Source: a virus. Taken from it: a DNA stretch of 44,144 nt. The first letter of the stretch is position 1; each line of letters opens with the position of its first letter. The DNA lies in the IMG/VR virus record IMGVR_UViG_3300030098_003858, positions 1-44,144 of that record, one strand, 5' to 3'. Position numbers and translations under genes: made by a program. This document shows positions 31,475 to 40,333 of the stretch, piece after piece. Below the pieces are notes generated by a model, which did not search any database, was not told the origin of the DNA, and saw nothing but the letters and a program-made list of their open reading frames with translations.

Positions 31475-33505
31475 TTAGGCCTCTGGAGCGGAACTGACTT
31501 TTCTCTGTACATCTTTGAGATTATTAGACAATTTCTCCACCTCAAGCTTCACCTCGTTTTCTAGTTTTCCACGTTGTACCCTTCTGTCAGCCTTAGACTC
31601 TGAGTTAACCTCAGAAAGTCGAGATTTAAATTTTTCAACCTCCACTCTTTTTCTATCGCTGACAGACTCTCGTTGGGCTGTCTGCAAGTCACCTTGCAAA
31701 TTCTTTATTTGTTCTTCCATAGCTTGCATTTGCTGTTGCATCAACTGCTTTTCTTCCGTTCTTCGCATAATGCCTTCCTTATCAAATAGCTCTGGGTTTT
31801 TCTTTAACACTTCATACCTGTCTACAATACCCATTTGAAACGCCTCTAAGTAAACATTTAACTCTGCGTACTTATTAGAAGGCATTGTAGAACCCGGTTC
31901 AATTCTTATATCGTGCTGATCTAGCAAGTGCTTATCCTTTTTTAGGTCTAGCACAGCACCAGAAACATCTGTATAAAAGTTTGCCATCACCTCTGTAATA
32001 TTGTTATTTGGCTGGGCAAGTCTAAATATTTTTTTATATGTATAGTGCCCCTTGGCTAAGTTGTACATCACCTTACCCAACTTATTTACACTAAACTCTA
32101 TATCTCTTAATTTCGATTTGGGACGCTCACTTCCAAGGGATATCATTCTTTCAGTAGCCCTAACAGTTTCAGGGGCCTTCTCTGCAAAACCGTGCATCAT
32201 TTCAGGCAACCCAAAAATAAAATCTATATAAAACTCAGACTGCTGTATAAGCCTATAAAACTCACCTGACAGTGGTTGAGGCGCTGGATAGTGAGGCTCT
32301 CCTTGAGAAGAATCTACTTCAATAACGGCGTTTGGATTTGCCCAATCTTTCTCTAACTGATCGAGGTCATCTACACTTCCTAAAGGCACTAAAAGTTTTA
32401 AGCCTGCCGAGGCTTGCGCATGTGATAGTGCCAAAGACCAAAGTTTATTCAATAACCTTTGCATTGGCCTAGCTCTAGATATGTCTGATTTTGGGTATGG
32501 GGTTCCAGTCCATATGTTGGGCAATGGTACAATAGGGTACTCATCCGTGTTTAAAACCTGCTCATACAAAACAATTTCTCCAAGAGATGCACATACCTTT
32601 ACACGAGTTTGTAAAACTTCTATAGCAGTAAAAGCTCCAATGTCAAACGCCTCTTTGTTTTCAGAGATAAATTCATAATACTCATCTTGGGATAAAATAG
32701 TTTCGTCTTGGGTTTTTAAATCAATCACTCGATAAAAAGGAACCTTCACCTTGTAAAAACGCTCTAAAACCTGATACTTGTCCACGCTAAGAGAATCCTT
32801 ATCTTTAACATCCGCTGGTGTAAAAACAGTCATTGAGTTTTTATTATGCGAGGACGGATAATCCTCTTCATCGTATGTAAACCCAGACAACTCTCTAATA
32901 ATTCCCGGTACAACTTCTCCAGTTTCTGGGTCTTGCCGGTCTCCTAATTCTGGGTAGAGGTTGACGGCCTGTTCGCCAGTAAGGATGGTGGAAAGGATTA
33001 AACCATCCGAGTCGCCGAACCAGCGATCACGGGAATTTGGAGACGCATAAACCCGAAAAGGGTCTACGTATGTGAACTTAACGTCACCTCTACCAAAATC
33101 TGATTCTGTGTCAATATATGCATACAGATAACCCATACCAGTAGTAGCGTAGTCCTGTATTGCTTGCTTCATTTGCCAGTCGCCATCGGATAATTCCCAT
33201 ATATACCCCATAATTGACCGCCATAAAGAGGCCACCTGAACATCAGAGTCTTCTCGGGGGTTTATAGTAAACGCAGGCGCTCTCGAAGTCAAAACTGCTT
33301 TAAATTTTTCAATAGCCGCAGAGACACGATCCATTGGTATGTCTGCTTGATTTCTTGACGCTAATTCATCCGATTCATTAGATGTAAAATGATTACCAAG
33401 GTAGAAATCAATATCTTGCCTAGCCTCCGTATCCCAATCAGAGCGAGCGTTTCTCCACTCTCTATGTAATTCTTGATTATTCTTTGCTCTGGGGTCTTGA
33501 TCCAT
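31475..33505 (-). CDS. Portal protein, P22-like (676 aa)
   Basis: The N-terminal 200 residues (REWRNARSDWDTEARQDIDF, NQADIPMDRVSAAIEKF) and the central turns (YVDPFRVYASPNSRDRW) follow P22-type portals. The last 120 residues are a long basic coiled coil, the likely barrel. It forms the dodecamer through which DNA enters. It starts directly after the TAA of the preceding gene. Length fits the family (P22 gp1 725 aa). Confidence 0.88.
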   Translation of the reverse strand: MDQDPRAKNNQELHREWRNARSDWDTEARQDIDFYLGNHFTSNESDELASRNQADIPMDRVSAAIEKFKAVLTSRAPAFTINPREDSDVQVASLWRSIMGYIWELSDGDWQMKQAIQDYATTGMGYLYAYIDTESDFGRGDVKFTYVDPFRVYASPNSRDRWFGDSDGLILSTILTGEQAVNLYPELGDRQDPETGEVVPGIIRELSGFTYDEEDYPSSHNKNSMTVFTPADVKDKDSLSVDKYQVLERFYKVKVPFYRVIDLKTQDETILSQDEYYEFISENKEAFDIGAFTAIEVLQTRVKVCASLGEIVLYEQVLNTDEYPIVPLPNIWTGTPYPKSDISRARPMQRLLNKLWSLALSHAQASAGLKLLVPLGSVDDLDQLEKDWANPNAVIEVDSSQGEPHYPAPQPLSGEFYRLIQQSEFYIDFIFGLPEMMHGFAEKAPETVRATERMISLGSERPKSKLRDIEFSVNKLGKVMYNLAKGHYTYKKIFRLAQPNNNITEVMANFYTDVSGAVLDLKKDKHLLDQHDIRIEPGSTMPSNKYAELNVYLEAFQMGIVDRYEVLKKNPELFDKEGIMRRTEEKQLMQQQMQAMEEQIKNLQGDLQTAQRESVSDRKRVEVEKFKSRLSEVNSESKADRRVQRGKLENEVKLEVEKLSNNLKDVQRKVSSAPEA

Positions 33506-34663
33506 TTATCTCTCGGGGAAAAAGGGAGCCGGTTGTAGGTTATCCCCCAACACACGACCCTTAAAAGTTCTGCGAGGAGTAATCTCAAAACCAGAGCGGC
33601 CATCTGGAGAGTCAAGCGCTTCCGATGCTCCTGTTAGCACACCCATTAATCGGATATACTCCAATGCTTTACGTGCTCTATCCGCAACAAGATCTTCCTG
33701 CATCATCTGATTTTGCATCATTTCTTCTTCTAGTATTTCAGACTCTAAAAGTAAAGGGTCTGTAGGTGCATCAACATACATTTCAGGATTTGCCATTATT
33801 TCGTCAATCTGTGGAGGATTTTGCTCCATACCACCACCGCCTAACACACTACCCTCATACATGCTAGGGTCAGCCTGTCGCTTGTCTATTTGGAACGGGT
33901 CGGCAGGTTGTGGTGGAAACATCACCTCTCCACCTTCTTGCATACCCTTAAAACCCAACAACTTCATTAAGCTGCCTTTCTTTTTATCCTCTCCTTCATC
34001 CTGTTGTTGAAAATAAGAATCAACTAACATAGCAGGTATTGAGTCCTGAGGTGCGTTTTGCATTTTTTCCATTGCCATTTTCCTTGCGAGGCGCTGATTT
34101 TGTTTAACGCTTGGCCCCTGAGCCTCTCCCAAATAATAACTAAACCCCCCGCTTTCTTTAGGCGCTTGTACAATTTGCTGAAAGCCAGTCATACCATCAC
34201 CCATATCTGATATATAGTTTGACAGGTAATCAACCACTCCACCGTCTTGATAACCATAGCCCTTTTTCTTCTTGGCCATACCACCACCCATCATACCCAT
34301 TAAATTATCTTCTACCATGCCACCACCTCGATAGGCGGTAGGCTTCACCTCTCCACCACCATACATAAGTTTCATATTTTTTAATGCGTTCATTGCTATT
34401 AGGCGATCTATCTCATAAGTAGCGCCTTCTTTCGGTGTTTCATTCATCATTTCCAATGTTTTAACTCCTATTGCCTCTACGCCATCCGGGGGAATGTATG
34501 TTTCTCCATTCGTTAAGACAGCACCTAAACTATTTGCCATGTCCTCACTGTCAGCACGGAACATACTGGCAACCTCCTTCATAAAAGGAAATGTCTTCGT
34601 AGCGCCTTCATTTAATATGTAAGACCCTATTGGCACCCTTGCTGTGGTGGTGTCAGTAGCCAT
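33506..34663 (-). CDS. GGxV-motif virion-associated protein (385 aa)
   Basis: The protein is Met/Gly-rich and low in complexity. The short motif [FYM]QxGGxV occurs at 138-144 (YQDGGVV) and 241-247 (MQEGGEV); two looser copies are YGGGEV (101-106) and YRGGGMV (111-117). Between them lie helices and a Gln/Glu/Asp-rich stretch. It sits between the endolysin and portal genes. The motif also occurs in the 14664 gene, so it may be a capsid-loading or binding tag. No known family. Confidence 0.6.
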   Translation of the reverse strand: MATDTTTARVPIGSYILNEGATKTFPFMKEVASMFRADSEDMANSLGAVLTNGETYIPPDGVEAIGVKTLEMMNETPKEGATYEIDRLIAMNALKNMKLMYGGGEVKPTAYRGGGMVEDNLMGMMGGGMAKKKKGYGYQDGGVVDYLSNYISDMGDGMTGFQQIVQAPKESGGFSYYLGEAQGPSVKQNQRLARKMAMEKMQNAPQDSIPAMLVDSYFQQQDEGEDKKKGSLMKLLGFKGMQEGGEVMFPPQPADPFQIDKRQADPSMYEGSVLGGGGMEQNPPQIDEIMANPEMYVDAPTDPLLLESEILEEEMMQNQMMQEDLVADRARKALEYIRLMGVLTGASEALDSPDGRSGFEITPRRTFKGRVLGDNLQPAPFFPER

Positions 34664-35055
34664 TAATCTCTTATCTCGAAATGTGGAAAATCATCAAAGC
34701 GATTGTCCATTACTTGAAAATCTTGATCCCAATCTCCACCCCATCTTAGCTTATGACCCATGCCCCGAGCAATGCCAAGAACGAACCCAGCAAAGAGGGT
34801 TTGCCGCTCCCGGTCTTCCCAATCCACAGGATAAGGGGTAACATCAACGGCTTTAGAGGGAGAGTGATTATGCCTGCCATTAGGATACTTAACCTTAGTA
34901 CGTCCTTCATCATATAATTTATTTTGCCTTTCCTTTTCTCTGTAACCTTCTAATACAGAGCAATCAACATGTTTAATAACCTCATTAAACACATCTTGCA
35001 ATCTCTGGTCACAAGTTGCTAATCGTTGTTTGGATCGTTTTGAATACCTTGGCAT
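34663..35055 (-). CDS. Endolysin, M15-type L-Ala-D-Glu/D,D-peptidase (130 aa)
   Basis: The protein cuts the peptide part of peptidoglycan. The motif order is GYR (R39), HNHSPSKAVDVTPYPVD (zinc ligands H64 and D71), then a final PHFEI (H125) after WGGDWD, as in T5 endolysin and VanY-like M15 peptidases. Its size fits a single-domain endolysin. No signal peptide is seen, so a holin should release it. It is far from the membrane genes at 20388-21720, between terminase and head genes. Confidence 0.86.
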   Translation of the reverse strand: MPRYSKRSKQRLATCDQRLQDVFNEVIKHVDCSVLEGYREKERQNKLYDEGRTKVKYPNGRHNHSPSKAVDVTPYPVDWEDRERQTLFAGFVLGIARGMGHKLRWGGDWDQDFQVMDNRFDDFPHFEIRD

Positions 35056-35109
35056 GTATATATTTCGCTACCCTATCTTAACAACAAAGGAATACAATGT
35101 GCAATAGAT

Positions 35110-36702
35110 TTAGACCCTTGCACCTGTCATCCAACTATAGGCCTTTTTACCGATAGATGTATTGTTTTTCACCGAACCTTTCATTATTGCACTTTTTGAG
35201 GTCTTGGAACTTTTTGGAGGCTTGGCAAAGTAATCAGCATAATACAACGCATCCATTACATCATCATTTTTTGGCTTGGGATGCTCAAAGAACTCATCTA
35301 CCAGTTCTGTCATTTTCCTTTGCAGGTATAGCTTTTTAGAGTTGACAAGAGGGCCAAGGCTTGTTTCCAACCTATCTTGCTTTTTAATTCTAGCCGGAGG
35401 CTTAACTCCCTTAAAAATACCCGGAAGAAGTCTTTTCTCCGTTGAGGAAAGCCGTGTAACCATATCCCGAACCATCTCCTGTGCCGCAACCGTTTCAATA
35501 GTAACTCTTCGCACCGGAGAATACTTCTTTGCAAGACGTATAATCTCTTTTGGAACATCGAATGTAGGGATACGCTCACGGAAATACTCCAAGACATAAC
35601 GATTATTACTGGAATCAATACCCATAACAAGTATGACTTGGAAGTCAGAAGTCTCAGAAGCTGTTGCCGCAAGGTCAACACCCATGTATATATTGATTGG
35701 GATTGCATCATCACCGTCTATAAGATAGTTAAATCTATCCTTACATTCAACCCTTCCGTTGTAATACTGTATTCTGTCTATCTTAAATGAGGCATTCGTC
35801 ACATCTCGAGCATCATTCATATACTCCTGAGCAAACTTATTGACTAGACCGGCCTCAATAAACTCTCTCTTCTTCGCCTTTAACTTCTTTTTAGAGAACT
35901 GGGAAGCCCACAGCGGTTTGTCGTCTTCTATTGCCCTGTAGAAATTTACATCCCAAGGATATTCTCTTTTATCCTTTTTGGCGTTTTTCCAGCCATCATA
36001 CGTCATTTGCAGGTAAGAGTCATAGTGTACAATAGTCCCAGAAAGCCATATCCACCCCTCATTCCCCGGAGTTTCCTCTAAGGCAGGGTATACTGTGGAT
36101 ACTATCCACTTTTTGATGTCAGCACGCCTTTCTGGCGTTTTTGTGTTAAGCTCCGATTCAAAATCATCAAGAACGATACCTGTATAGCGCACATCTACTT
36201 CTGCCCTACCCCTAAGCCTTTGCGATGTACCCTTGGATATGACCCTATCTCCTTTAGGGGTAACTAAATCTTTTTCTGTCCACCTCTTCCCCACACTGCC
36301 ACCATCCATGTTTCCAAAGTAGTAGCGTATCATCTTGTTGTTTTCAAAATGAGAGCGGATATACTTTAAGTGGTCAATAGCCTGAGACTGTTCTTCTGAC
36401 ACCCAAGCTATAAAATGCTGGTCTCCTTCTTCCGCAAAGCACAATTTGTGCATAATAGCCGCTTTTGCTATAACCGACTTACCGTGACCACGTGGTATAA
36501 TATTGCATATACGTGCTCCGGGTGCAGTGTCTATCATCTTTTTTGCCATTTCGTAGTGAAACGGTGCTGATTCTGATTTCTTTAGGAAGTCGTTAGGAAG
36601 AAAAGCCCTGCCAAAGTAAATAAGGTTTGCATATGCCTTGGCAAGAACCTCGTCTTTTTTCTCCATCTCTGATGGTGGAGGAGTAATGTTAAAAGCATTC
36701 AT
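35110..36702 (-). CDS. terL: Terminase large subunit
   Basis: The enzyme packages DNA with an ATPase motor and a nuclease. Residues 70-76 (PRGHGKS) form the Walker A; GIVLDDFE (D179/D180) forms the Walker B. The nuclease acids are D343 (MGVDLAATAS), E403 (TIETVAAQ) and D484 (NDDVMDALYYAD). Length (530 aa) is normal. It follows the ART-like gene by five bases and precedes the endolysin by 54. Confidence 0.95.
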   Translation of the reverse strand: MNAFNITPPPSEMEKKDEVLAKAYANLIYFGRAFLPNDFLKKSESAPFHYEMAKKMIDTAPGARICNIIPRGHGKSVIAKAAIMHKLCFAEEGDQHFIAWVSEEQSQAIDHLKYIRSHFENNKMIRYYFGNMDGGSVGKRWTEKDLVTPKGDRVISKGTSQRLRGRAEVDVRYTGIVLDDFESELNTKTPERRADIKKWIVSTVYPALEETPGNEGWIWLSGTIVHYDSYLQMTYDGWKNAKKDKREYPWDVNFYRAIEDDKPLWASQFSKKKLKAKKREFIEAGLVNKFAQEYMNDARDVTNASFKIDRIQYYNGRVECKDRFNYLIDGDDAIPINIYMGVDLAATASETSDFQVILVMGIDSSNNRYVLEYFRERIPTFDVPKEIIRLAKKYSPVRRVTIETVAAQEMVRDMVTRLSSTEKRLLPGIFKGVKPPARIKKQDRLETSLGPLVNSKKLYLQRKMTELVDEFFEHPKPKNDDVMDALYYADYFAKPPKSSKTSKSAIMKGSVKNNTSIGKKAYSWMTGARV

Positions 36703-36707
36703 TGGCT

Positions 36708-37718
36708 TTACCGAACCTTTGAAAAGGGTTGAAACCTGTATGTTGGAGTATTTAATAACTGTTCAGTAGCTTGTATATAGTCTGGCGTGTTAATTCCTTG
36801 TTCTTTAAAATATGGATTCTTTAATATATTCAATGTTTTTTGCAGTCCCTCTTTGGCCTCAAAGCTTTTTATTATTGGTTTATTTGACCTTGCCAGTTCC
36901 AATAATGTTTTAAATCTTTCTACGTCTATCTTGCCTAAGTCATTGCTTTGCCCGGAAGGAAGCCTAGTTAAATCTATAAGTTTAACATTTTCAGTAGGAA
37001 CATACCCTCTTATCCTCTCTTCGAACTCAAATTTTGGATTCACTTTGCTTCCAGTCCTATAAAGCTTTCCTGCCGCAATGTCTCCTAAAGTTTTACCCCC
37101 ATACAAAGGAACAGTCTTTCTATAACCTGCTTCTGCAAATGGTTGAATCTTCATACCTTGTTTTATTAACTGGCCCCTATCCATAATTAACCCAATGTCC
37201 GAACCCACATGAGCATGGGGCCTAGATAAGAACATAGGGTCTCTTGTCACTGAAACCGCTGGTGAGCCCTGTATTAATTCATTTGCATAAAAGTCCAACT
37301 CATCAGCACTTGCTAATGTTTTTTCCCTAAACTCTTTAAGTCTTGCGTCTATTGCTTTCTTACTGTCTTTTTTAAATGGCTTACCGGGAAATGCTTGGCT
37401 TCTACCTCGTATTGTTCCTGATTTTAATATCTCAGTAGCACCACTACCAGTTGTGTAGTGCGTTACAGGGTTTCGCAAACCGGTTTTTTCTAAAAGTTTT
37501 TTACCTACGCCACCAAGACTTTTTAATGTTAACAATGGCCCTAATGCTACATTAGCTACCACATCATCTGCCCCACCAATGTACTGAGGTGTTTTGTCAG
37601 CATACATCACACCCGTTTGGTCAAGTCTATCTAGTTCTGCTTGTAATATCAAATTATCTATATTGCTATGAACATCAGTTGATGCTGGTTGTGCCATTTG
37701 TAATAAGTTCTTAGCCAT
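36708..37718 (-). CDS. ADP-ribosyltransferase-like protein (336 aa)
   Basis: A helical N-terminal part (1-80) precedes a core with the order HYTTGS (H87-Y88), EILKSGTIRGRS, then VSVTRDP (S156-R159), SDIGLIMDRGQL, and FEFEERI (E231, E233, E234). This His/Tyr, Ser-Thr, Glu order looks like members of the ADP-ribosyltransferase superfamily (DarT- or Alt-like). The match is by eye only and the chain could instead be a non-enzymatic relative. It sits between small and large terminase genes, and overlaps the TerS stop by eight bases. Virion-packaged ARTs modify host proteins on entry. Confidence 0.5.
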   Translation of the reverse strand: MAKNLLQMAQPASTDVHSNIDNLILQAELDRLDQTGVMYADKTPQYIGGADDVVANVALGPLLTLKSLGGVGKKLLEKTGLRNPVTHYTTGSGATEILKSGTIRGRSQAFPGKPFKKDSKKAIDARLKEFREKTLASADELDFYANELIQGSPAVSVTRDPMFLSRPHAHVGSDIGLIMDRGQLIKQGMKIQPFAEAGYRKTVPLYGGKTLGDIAAGKLYRTGSKVNPKFEFEERIRGYVPTENVKLIDLTRLPSGQSNDLGKIDVERFKTLLELARSNKPIIKSFEAKEGLQKTLNILKNPYFKEQGINTPDYIQATEQLLNTPTYRFQPFSKVR

Positions 37719-38493
37719 CGGTTAATTCTTTTTGCTTCTCTGGTAGTATTCCCTGCTCAAAGGCTTTTAGCTTTTCTCTGCTAAACCCACTGAATTCTTG
37801 TATAAGAGCCACTGAGTCTACTTTCTTTTCAGTGGAGAGCAAACCAGATATCTTCATTAGGGTTTCTATAGCCCTCAGTTTGTCATTATCTTTGACCTCT
37901 GTCTTGTCAATGACATCTTTTGTGGTTTCTAGGAGGTATCGTTTTGTGATACCCACTTCTGACATTAAATTTTCTATTTCTTTATCCACTGCCTGCCTCA
38001 CTGTTTTGTTTTTAAGTAGTAGTGTTGACTTTTTTTCTGCATAATCCAAACTTTTTGTAGTTGGAAAGGCTTTTTGATACGCCTCTACCGGATCCATACC
38101 ATGTGCAATATACTTTGCAAAGTGCTTTTTTGGCAAAGTTAAAAAACCTTCAGTCATTACAGCGTATCCAGATCGCTTTGTAAACCTATACATTTCATCT
38201 TTTACCGTACCAACAAAAGGACTACCACCTCTATGATTAAACATTCCAATTACGGTTCTGATATAATTGTTATCTCTTTTCCTTTTATCTACAAAACAAC
38301 CTTTCTTTAATATCTGAACTACCTTGCCATCATCTGCAAGACACCAATCTCCCTCTTCTGCTTTTTTCCAATCTGTAATCAGTGGAGTATCTGGATGCGC
38401 CCTACGAAACTCTTCTTTGGACTCGTAAGCGTAATGCTTTTTTCCTTTAATTGTGCGGGTTAAAGCCAATTTAATTTTTCTCTTGGTCTGCAA
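37711..38493 (-). CDS. terS: Terminase small subunit-like protein (260 aa)
   Basis: The protein recognises DNA for packaging. The middle (FLTLPKKHFAKYIAHGMDPV, residues about 120-140) and the helix DNDKLRAIETLMKISGLL (about 200-220) fit phage small terminases: an N-terminal HTH with AYQKAFPTTKSLDYAEKKS. An extra N-terminal domain (about 1-110) precedes these. The first possible start is TTG 38493, without a clear ribosome site, inside the end of the 38471 gene; an internal start is possible. Confidence 0.78.
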   Translation of the reverse strand: MQTKRKIKLALTRTIKGKKHYAYESKEEFRRAHPDTPLITDWKKAEEGDWCLADDGKVVQILKKGCFVDKRKRDNNYIRTVIGMFNHRGGSPFVGTVKDEMYRFTKRSGYAVMTEGFLTLPKKHFAKYIAHGMDPVEAYQKAFPTTKSLDYAEKKSTLLLKNKTVRQAVDKEIENLMSEVGITKRYLLETTKDVIDKTEVKDNDKLRAIETLMKISGLLSTEKKVDSVALIQEFSGFSREKLKAFEQGILPEKQKELTDG

Positions 38494-38707
38494 AAACGTC
38501 TAAGTCAAGTATTTCTAATTCTGGCATATGCTTCATGCGGTATAACAACTCAGACAACAAACCCATTTGTTTAGATGTGGGGTCAATAATATCAAGAATG
38601 CTTAACTCGTTGGATATCTCCCTACAGCGTTCAAGGTTGTGGTAGACATCGTTTATTTCAAAATCGCCGCTAAGGGCTCTTTGGTATAATGTTTTGTAAA
38701 TATCCAT
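38471..38707 (-). CDS. First gene of the leftward late operon (78 aa)
   Basis: The start at 38707 opens the late arm after the divergent control region. The product is acidic and helical with Leu-rich helices (LSILDIIDPTSKQMGLLSEL). It overlaps the small terminase gene by 23 bases. Its role is unknown; gene position suggests a packaging or regulatory part. Confidence 0.65.
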   Translation of the reverse strand: MDIYKTLYQRALSGDFEINDVYHNLERCREISNELSILDIIDPTSKQMGLLSELLYRMKHMPELEILDLDVFADQEKN

Positions 38708-38789
38708 ATTTAAATTTAATAAAAACTTGACAGTAATGTTTTATATAATATATATTTAATTAAGATTGGTTAGTTCGGTTGGGTTTTTT

Positions 38790-38928
38790 ATAATAGTACT
38801 ATAGTATATATAGTATATAGTATTTATAGTAAGTAGTATATATTATATATATATTATATATATAGTACTATAGTAGTATTATATATATATTATATATATA
38901 GTATATAGTAATATAGTAATTATAGTAT
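38790..38928. repeat. A/T-rich TATAGTA repeat block
   Basis: About 140 bp built from TATAGTA, TATATA and AGTACTA units. A 27-base unit occurs twice, at 38841-38867 and 38877-38903, identical in sequence and 36 bp apart. TAGTACTATAGTA occurs near 38794 and 38863. The block is nearly all A/T with a few G/C of the repeat. It may be a DNA-unwinding element or bind an AT-specific regulator. Assembly collapse or slip in the repeats is possible. Confidence 0.75.
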
Positions 38929-38939
38929 CGGCCTAGTAA

Positions 38940-38968
38940 TCTTTAGTACCCGCCCCAGTAAAAGTTCC
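38940..38968 (-). promoter_or_regulatory. Leftward GGAACT-type promoter candidate (late arm)
   Basis: On the minus strand, TTGGAACTTTT holds GGAACT at 38968-38963, and 17 bp on lies TAAAGA (38945-38940). The -10 is weak, and TACTAA sits 14 bp away instead. It faces the late operon through the A/T repeat block, giving a leader of about 225 bases. The upstream box is the same as in the early promoters. Confidence 0.35.
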
Positions 38969-39133
38969 AAAAAATTCTAAAAAAAAATATTAGTATGCGT
39001 GTCTCTCTTTTATTTCTCACGGCCCTCCCCCCAATCCGTTTTCAGGTTAGGATTATTGGATTGAAAAAAGCAAATTGACTTTAGCCGTTATAATTTTACG
39101 TGGCAATTTATTTTCAGAAAGTTTAAATATTAT

Positions 39134-39163
39134 GGAACTTTATTGAACTCTCAAGCGTATACT
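39134..39163 (+). promoter_or_regulatory. GGAACT-type promoter for the DUF932 unit (copy C)
   Basis: GGAACT (39134-39139), an 18-bp spacer and TATACT (39158-39163), with GCG before the -10. CTAATTGT (39162-39169) and ACAATTAG (39184-39191) form an inverted repeat at the predicted start, a possible operator or leader stem. The nearest gene is DUF932 at 39378. Confidence 0.55.
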
Positions 39164-39169
39164 AATTGT

Positions 39170-39377
39170 AATTAGTTTTATTGACAATTAGGATACGTAG
39201 TATACATGGCATGGCCAAGCTAGTCTCTGACCCCGCGAATAGTAAGATTGAACCGGGGCCTAAGATGCGGTGAAAATAGGCCTTAATGAATTTTTGATAC
39301 GTGGTACCTTATCGTATAGTGACGGGTACATTATATAACTTAATTAAATTTCTTAATACAAAAAACAGGAGTAAGTA
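39170..39377 (+). other. Long structured leader of the DUF932 gene
   Basis: The untranslated leader is about 208 bases. Two mutually exclusive stems share GG at 39257-39258: CCCCG (39231-39235) with CGGGG (39254-39258), or GGCCTA (39257-39262) with TAGGCC (39277-39282). ATACG (39297-39301) with CGTAT (39313-39317) follows. The arrangement suits a regulatory switch, but no known riboswitch was recognised. Confidence 0.4.
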
Positions 39378-40325
39378 ATGCAAAAAAACGCATGGAATGA
39401 ACTAACAGCTAATTGGGATAATATATCTGAAAAGGTAGAAACCGATATAGCTATGCCAAATAATGGATTACCGGTAATTGAAAATTGTGGTGGTAATTGG
39501 GATCCTTTTATAGAGGTACATAAGGAACCTGTGTTTTTTAATGATAGTACACAGAACCCGACAGTTTATGGAGTAAGGTTAGGGTCTCAGGATAAACACC
39601 TTGCTGGTAATGTTTCAGAAAAATATTTGTTAGTTCCAAACAGAGAATTGGTAGATGTTGCTAATGAAATAATGAGTGAATCAGAAATTTCATTTGAGCA
39701 TCATAAAAGATTCTTTAATAATAGAGGTCAATTCAGGGATATATGGTATGCTGATAGTAGCATTGAAGCTAAAGTTCCTGAAGTTGGTGATGTTATACGC
39801 CTTGTAATGGAACTACAAAATTCTTACAATGGAACAACTAGAGCCGGTATCAGGTTTTATTTTGAGAGGTATATCTGTAAGAATGGTATGACATCTAATG
39901 TTTTTGGTTTTGGTCATACTTTTGAGCATACTCTAGGAAACATAGATTGGAAGGATCAAATCTTACAAGCTACTCAGCTTCTCAGAACACAATCTCAGTA
40001 TAAAATTCAACAATTTGCTGAAGCTTGTGGTAAGTTACAGAAACCGGTAGGAAATACAGAAATTGCTACTATCCGAGAATCTTATCTGTCTAAGTTACCT
40101 ATGCAACAGTGGGGCCAACTTACAGATAAATTCTATAAGGATAAGGATTACACAGCGTGGGGTTTGTTAAACGCCGGAACGAATGTTTTATGGCACGCTA
40201 ACAAACTAACGAATGCTAACTTTGAAAATAATACTATAGTAGTTGATGGACTTTTGAAGTATGGTAAAGATACAGAAGAAACTCCGTTTGTAGATCCTAA
40301 TCAAACTGACATGTTCCAATCATAA
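39378..40325 (+). CDS. DUF932 phage/plasmid-like protein (315 aa)
   Basis: The start has AGGAG at 39367-39371. The sequence follows the DUF932 order: YGVRLGSQDKHLAGNVSEKY, LVPNRELVDVANEI, then WYADSSIEAKVPEVGDVIRL, RAGIRFYFERYICKNGMTSN and LLNAGTNVLWHANKLTN. Members are found in phages and plasmids; their role is unknown, though they are often early and abundant. The gene forms its own unit with a leader, a strong terminator and likely a single promoter. Confidence 0.88.
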   Translation: MQKNAWNELTANWDNISEKVETDIAMPNNGLPVIENCGGNWDPFIEVHKEPVFFNDSTQNPTVYGVRLGSQDKHLAGNVSEKYLLVPNRELVDVANEIMSESEISFEHHKRFFNNRGQFRDIWYADSSIEAKVPEVGDVIRLVMELQNSYNGTTRAGIRFYFERYICKNGMTSNVFGFGHTFEHTLGNIDWKDQILQATQLLRTQSQYKIQQFAEACGKLQKPVGNTEIATIRESYLSKLPMQQWGQLTDKFYKDKDYTAWGLLNAGTNVLWHANKLTNANFENNTIVVDGLLKYGKDTEETPFVDPNQTDMFQS

Positions 40326-40333
40326 CACAAAAC

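Larger units (their letters stand above)
38708..39377. promoter_or_regulatory. Divergent control region between early and late arms
   Basis: No gene fits in these 670 bases. From left to right: an AT-rich start of the late leader; TTGACA (38727-38732) with TATATT 18 bp on (38751-38756), facing right; an A/T-only repeat block (38790-38928); a leftward promoter candidate (38940-38968); a second AT stretch with TATAAT (39089-39094) lacking a good -35; a rightward promoter candidate (39134-39163); and a structured leader up to 39377. The easily melted block makes it a possible origin as well. Confidence 0.6.

Noticed and set aside
35200-35235. TTGGAACTTTTT within the large terminase gene
   Set aside because: On the plus strand inside a leftward gene, with no -10 at 17 bp. 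Treated as chance.
38727-38756. TTGACA-N18-TATATT as the main early promoter
   Set aside because: Good boxes, but it lies more than 600 bases before DUF932 and in AT-rich sequence where such matches are easy. Mentioned only within the control region.
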